A stretch of DNA of 64,000 nucleotides from JAJFIE01 sp964344255 (lineage in GTDB: Bacteria; Pseudomonadota; Alphaproteobacteria; Rhodospirillales; Casp-alpha2), in NCBI GenBank assembly GCA_964344255.1, contig CAYFMQ010000005.1, positions 62,001-126,000 on the forward strand. The letters are read 5' to 3'. This document shows positions 61,148 through 64,000 of the stretch, piece after piece. The position numbers were made by a program, and so were the translations under genes. Positions within the stretch are counted from its first letter, which is position 1. The number at the start of each line of letters is the position of its first letter. Below the pieces are notes generated by a model that was given only the letters and a program-made list of their open reading frames with translations, was not told where the DNA came from and searched no databases.

Positions 61148-64000
61148 ATGGCTGACACGAATATTGGACTCCAAACGGCTAATGCTTCCGAGCCTGATGT
61201 TACGTTGACACCCGGCGCGGAAGGTATCGTTGAACTGCCATCAGGCGTCGTTCTCGGCGCCATGGAAATGTCCCGTGAAGGCGCGGATCTGGTGATCGAA
61301 GCCGCTGACGGCCGGACGATCTTGGTCGAAGGGTATTTCGACGCCGAAACGCCGCCCGATCTTGTCGGCGTTAACGGCGAACGGGTAAACGGCGGCGTTG
61401 TCGAGAACCTGGCGGGGCCCGATACGGCGGCGCTTACGCCGACGGACCTGACGCCGGAGCCCATCGGCACGGTGCATACCATGAGCGGCAATGTCTTCGT
61501 CGTCAGGGCGGACGGTACCCGCGTCGAAGCGAACGTCGATATGCAACTGTTCCAGGGCGATGTGCTTGAAACCCTGGACGACGGCGCCATCGGCGTCGTG
61601 CTGATCGACGAGACGTCTTTCTCCATGGCCGAAAACGGCGTCATGGTGCTCGATGAACTGATCTACGATCCCGCGGAGCAGGAAGGCAGCATGTCGCTGT
61701 TCATGATGCGCGGGCTTGCGACGCTGACAAGCGGCATGATCTCCAAGACCGATCCGAACGGCATGGTGATCGATACGCCGGTCGGTACGGTCGGTATCCG
61801 CGGCACCCAGATCGGTATCGACCTGAGCGAGGGCAACACGATCTCCCTCTACATGATGGAAGAAGCCGACGGCTATGTGGGCGAGGTAACACTTACCACC
61901 ACGGGCGGTATTATCGTCATGAACGAGGCCTATCAGGTCATCGGCGCGGCCGCCGGCTCGGCGCCCGACTTCATGCCGTCGACGAGCGCCAGTGAAATCA
62001 CCTCGACGTTCGGCCAGACGCTGGTTCACCTGCCGACGGTGCATGGTTCTGCCAATGATTATTCCACGCAGGAGCCAGAAGGCGGCGGTGAGCTTGAGGA
62101 AGAAGTGCCCGAAGAAGATGTTGCTCCCGAAGGCGAGGAAGAGGCTGAAGTAGAAGCTGAAGCCGAAGCCGAAGCGCCACCGCCTGTAACCCAGGTGGTG
62201 ACGGAAGAGGTCGAAGAACTGGAGACCGTTGTCGAACCTGTAATTGAGGTAGAGGAAGAACCCGTGGAACCGGAGCCGGTTGTCGAAGCAGCGGCCCCGC
62301 CGCCACCCGAACGGCCGGAAACGGTTACGGAACCCGAACCGGTTGATCTGGGACTCGCCCTGAATACGCCGCCGGTTACCTTCGATGAAACGGTTTCGAC
62401 CCGTGAAGACGAGGCCCTGAGCGGTCAGCTTGTCGCAACGGATCCCGACGCGGACGCCTTGTCCTTCACCCTGGAGGATGGCGGGGAACCGGAGAACGGA
62501 ACCGTGACCCTGAATACGGACGGCAGCTACACGTACACGCCCGATCCGAACTTCTCCGGAACCGATACCTTTACCTATGCGGTCTCGGACGGCCGGGGCG
62601 GAACCACAACGGCGACGGCGACAATCACGATCGAGCCGGTCGGCGATGCGCCGGTTGCTTCCGATGTGGCGATGGCGGCTATCGAGGACGGCGCGGCGAT
62701 AACGGGACAACTTGTCGCCACGGACATTGACAGCGATATCCTGACCTTTGCCCAGGTGGGTACGTCAATCGCAGGACTGACCATCAACGCGGATGGCTCC
62801 TACATTTTTGACCCTGGCGAGGGTTATCAGGAGCTTGGCGTCGGTGAAACGGCTGCAGTAACGTTTACCTACGAAGTCCAGGATGAAACGGGTCTGACCA
62901 GCCTTGCAAGAGGTACGGTGACGATCACCGGCACCAACGATGGCCCAAGGGCATATGTAAGTGAACTTGTAGCGATCGAGGACGCCGGCGCGATGACCGG
63001 TCAGTTGCGCGCCATGGACATCGATGGCGACGTGCTGACGTTTGCCCAGACCGGCGAAGCGGTTCCCGGACTGACCGTCAACGCGGACGGCTCTTTCAGC
63101 TTCTCCCCGGGCGAGGGCTATCAGGAACTCGGCTTCGGTGAGACGACACAGCTGACGTTCACCTACGAAGTAACGGATGAAAACGGCGCTACCGCTGAGT
63201 CCACGGGTATCGTAACGATTGCCGGCACCAATGACGGTCCTATCGCCTTTGAGGGCGCACTTGGCGCAGTCGAAGACGCAGGCGCCGTTACCGGTCAATT
63301 GATTGCCACGGATATAGACAGCGATGTGCTGACGTTTGCCCAGACCGGTGAGGCAATTCCCGGACTGACCGTTAACGCGGACGGTTCCTACAGCTTCAAT
63401 CCGGGCGAGGGCTATCAGGAACTGGGCGTCGGCGAGACGGCATCGGTGACCTTCACCTACGAGGTGACGGATGATGTCGGTGCAACCGCCGAATCCACAG
63501 GTACGGTAACCATCGTCGGCACCAACGATGGCCCGGTTGCTTCCGAAGCAACGATGACGGCCGTTGAGGACGCCGGTGTTGTTGCCGGGCAGCTGATCGC
63601 CACGGACGTTGACAGCGAAGCTCTGACCTACGCCCAGGTTGGCGCGGCGGTCGAGGGCCTGACCATCAATTCTGACGGTTCTTATAGCTACGACCCCGGC
63701 GAGGGCTATCAGGAGCTTGGCGTCGGTGAGACAGCGGCGGTAACCTTCACTTACGAGGTGACGGATGATGCCGGCGCGACCAGCCAGGCGACCGGTATGG
63801 TAACGATTGTCGGCACCAACGATGGCCCTGTTGCTTCCAACGTAACGTTGACGGCCGTCGAGGACGCCGGCGCTGTCACGGGTCAGCTGATCGCCACGGA
63901 TGTTGATAGCGACGTCCTGACCTTCGCCCAGACGGGTGCAGCCATCGAAGGCCTCGTCATCAATACGGACGGGTCCTACAGCTACAACCCGGGCGAAGGA
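61148..64000 (+). CDS. giant surface adhesin: FecR domain, acidic linker, VCBS repeats (3' truncated)
   Basis: The frame stays open to the window end (951 codons so far). AGGAG eight bases before ATG 61148 fixes the start. No classical signal peptide, consistent with type I secretion. Residues about 105-265 are a FecR-like domain (QLFQGDVLETLDDGAIGVVLIDETSFSMAENGVMVLDEL region; IDTPVGTVGIRGTQIG). Then AAAG (267-270), an acidic Glu-rich linker (about 307-400), a cadherin-like unit (about 400-500) and VCBS-type repeats of exactly 98 residues (294 bp) starting at 62651, 62945, 63239, 63533 and 63827. LapA-like proteins are retained by an N-terminal module and cut by LapG at (T/A/P)AAG. Confidence 0.9.
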   Translation, partial: MADTNIGLQTANASEPDVTLTPGAEGIVELPSGVVLGAMEMSREGADLVIEAADGRTILVEGYFDAETPPDLVGVNGERVNGGVVENLAGPDTAALTPTDLTPEPIGTVHTMSGNVFVVRADGTRVEANVDMQLFQGDVLETLDDGAIGVVLIDETSFSMAENGVMVLDELIYDPAEQEGSMSLFMMRGLATLTSGMISKTDPNGMVIDTPVGTVGIRGTQIGIDLSEGNTISLYMMEEADGYVGEVTLTTTGGIIVMNEAYQVIGAAAGSAPDFMPSTSASEITSTFGQTLVHLPTVHGSANDYSTQEPEGGGELEEEVPEEDVAPEGEEEAEVEAEAEAEAPPPVTQVVTEEVEELETVVEPVIEVEEEPVEPEPVVEAAAPPPPERPETVTEPEPVDLGLALNTPPVTFDETVSTREDEALSGQLVATDPDADALSFTLEDGGEPENGTVTLNTDGSYTYTPDPNFSGTDTFTYAVSDGRGGTTTATATITIEPVGDAPVASDVAMAAIEDGAAITGQLVATDIDSDILTFAQVGTSIAGLTINADGSYIFDPGEGYQELGVGETAAVTFTYEVQDETGLTSLARGTVTITGTNDGPRAYVSELVAIEDAGAMTGQLRAMDIDGDVLTFAQTGEAVPGLTVNADGSFSFSPGEGYQELGFGETTQLTFTYEVTDENGATAESTGIVTIAGTNDGPIAFEGALGAVEDAGAVTGQLIATDIDSDVLTFAQTGEAIPGLTVNADGSYSFNPGEGYQELGVGETASVTFTYEVTDDVGATAESTGTVTIVGTNDGPVASEATMTAVEDAGVVAGQLIATDVDSEALTYAQVGAAVEGLTINSDGSYSYDPGEGYQELGVGETAAVTFTYEVTDDAGATSQATGMVTIVGTNDGPVASNVTLTAVEDAGAVTGQLIATDVDSDVLTFAQTGAAIEGLVINTDGSYSYNPGEG
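62651..64000 (+). repeat. exact 294-bp coding repeats (VCBS type)
   Basis: Four full units and the start of a fifth keep a precise 294-bp period, with conserved words such as GEGYQELGVGET, FTYEVTD and GTNDGP. Nucleotide identity between copies is high, so copy number may vary and assembly here is at risk. Confidence 0.9.

Noticed and set aside
61241..62710. Long open frame on the minus strand (489 codons)
   Set aside because: It is antisense to the adhesin, whose plus-strand frame has a ribosome-binding site, FecR and VCBS sequence; the minus frame is a shadow of its biased codons.

Overview
The window looks like chromosome of a free-living, aerobic, probably marine alphaproteobacterium of the Rhodospirillales type. 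This rests on the polyhydroxybutyrate (PHB) set with a PhaR regulator, the sulphur-oxidation (Sox) cluster, EutB/EutC homologues, DUF1127 proteins and FecR/VCBS giant adhesins; no marker gene (rRNA, tRNA) is present, so the family is an inference. The sequence is a draft scaffold: ten Ns sit at 39028-39037. I see no CRISPR array, prophage, insertion sequence or RNA gene.

Layout. 0-4.7 kb: PHB metabolism (phaB and phaA on the minus strand; phaC overlapping a small PhaE/phasin-like gene; divergent phaR, with CTGC-N3-GCAG operators). 4.8-12.1 kb: a cyclic-nucleotide/EAL phosphodiesterase, a secreted formylglycine-enzyme-fold protein, queG, an ornithine-decarboxylase-family enzyme, queF, a phytanoyl-CoA dioxygenase family protein and lptF. 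12.2-16.4 kb: a LapG-type periplasmic protease facing an operon of a FecR-cyclophilin fusion and a membrane sensor with a degenerate HD-GYP domain. 16.6-21.7 kb: tgt, cysH, queA, a Pmp3-type membrane peptide, an esterase and a GlcG-like protein. 21.7-29.2 kb: the Sox cluster soxS / soxXYZAB-soxV / dsrE-like / soxW / soxR, without soxCD.

29.3-49.4 kb is an amino-acid/polyamine catabolic region: an acetylpolyamine-amidohydrolase-like enzyme, a glutamine amidotransferase, a drug/metabolite exporter, two enolase-superfamily enzymes, a cyclic-2,3-diphosphoglycerate-synthetase-like GTPase, carbamate kinase, a frameshifted agmatinase, a short-chain dehydrogenase (SDR), a class III aminotransferase, EutB and EutC, indolepyruvate ferredoxin oxidoreductase and a class II aldolase. 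An M23 peptidase and a potassium channel (cut by the N gap) interrupt it. 49.4-60.6 kb: TolC plus a very short HlyD-like adaptor, a UbiA prenyltransferase, a three-subunit molybdenum hydroxylase, a small cysteine-rich secreted protein, a LysR regulator with a flavin monooxygenase, a DUF1127 protein and a second LysR. 60.7 kb to the end: a perfect sigma70-like promoter, a roughly 410-nt structured leader and the N-terminus of a giant FecR/VCBS-repeat adhesin that runs off the window.

The most interesting ideas are (i) a Lap-like adhesin-release circuit made of the LapG protease, the FecR-cyclophilin/HD-GYP operon and the FecR adhesin, which carries an AAAG motif just after its FecR domain; and (ii) a catabolic pathway in which EutB/EutC, without the other ectoine genes, may dehydroxylate a beta-hydroxy amino acid between two enolase-superfamily enzymes.
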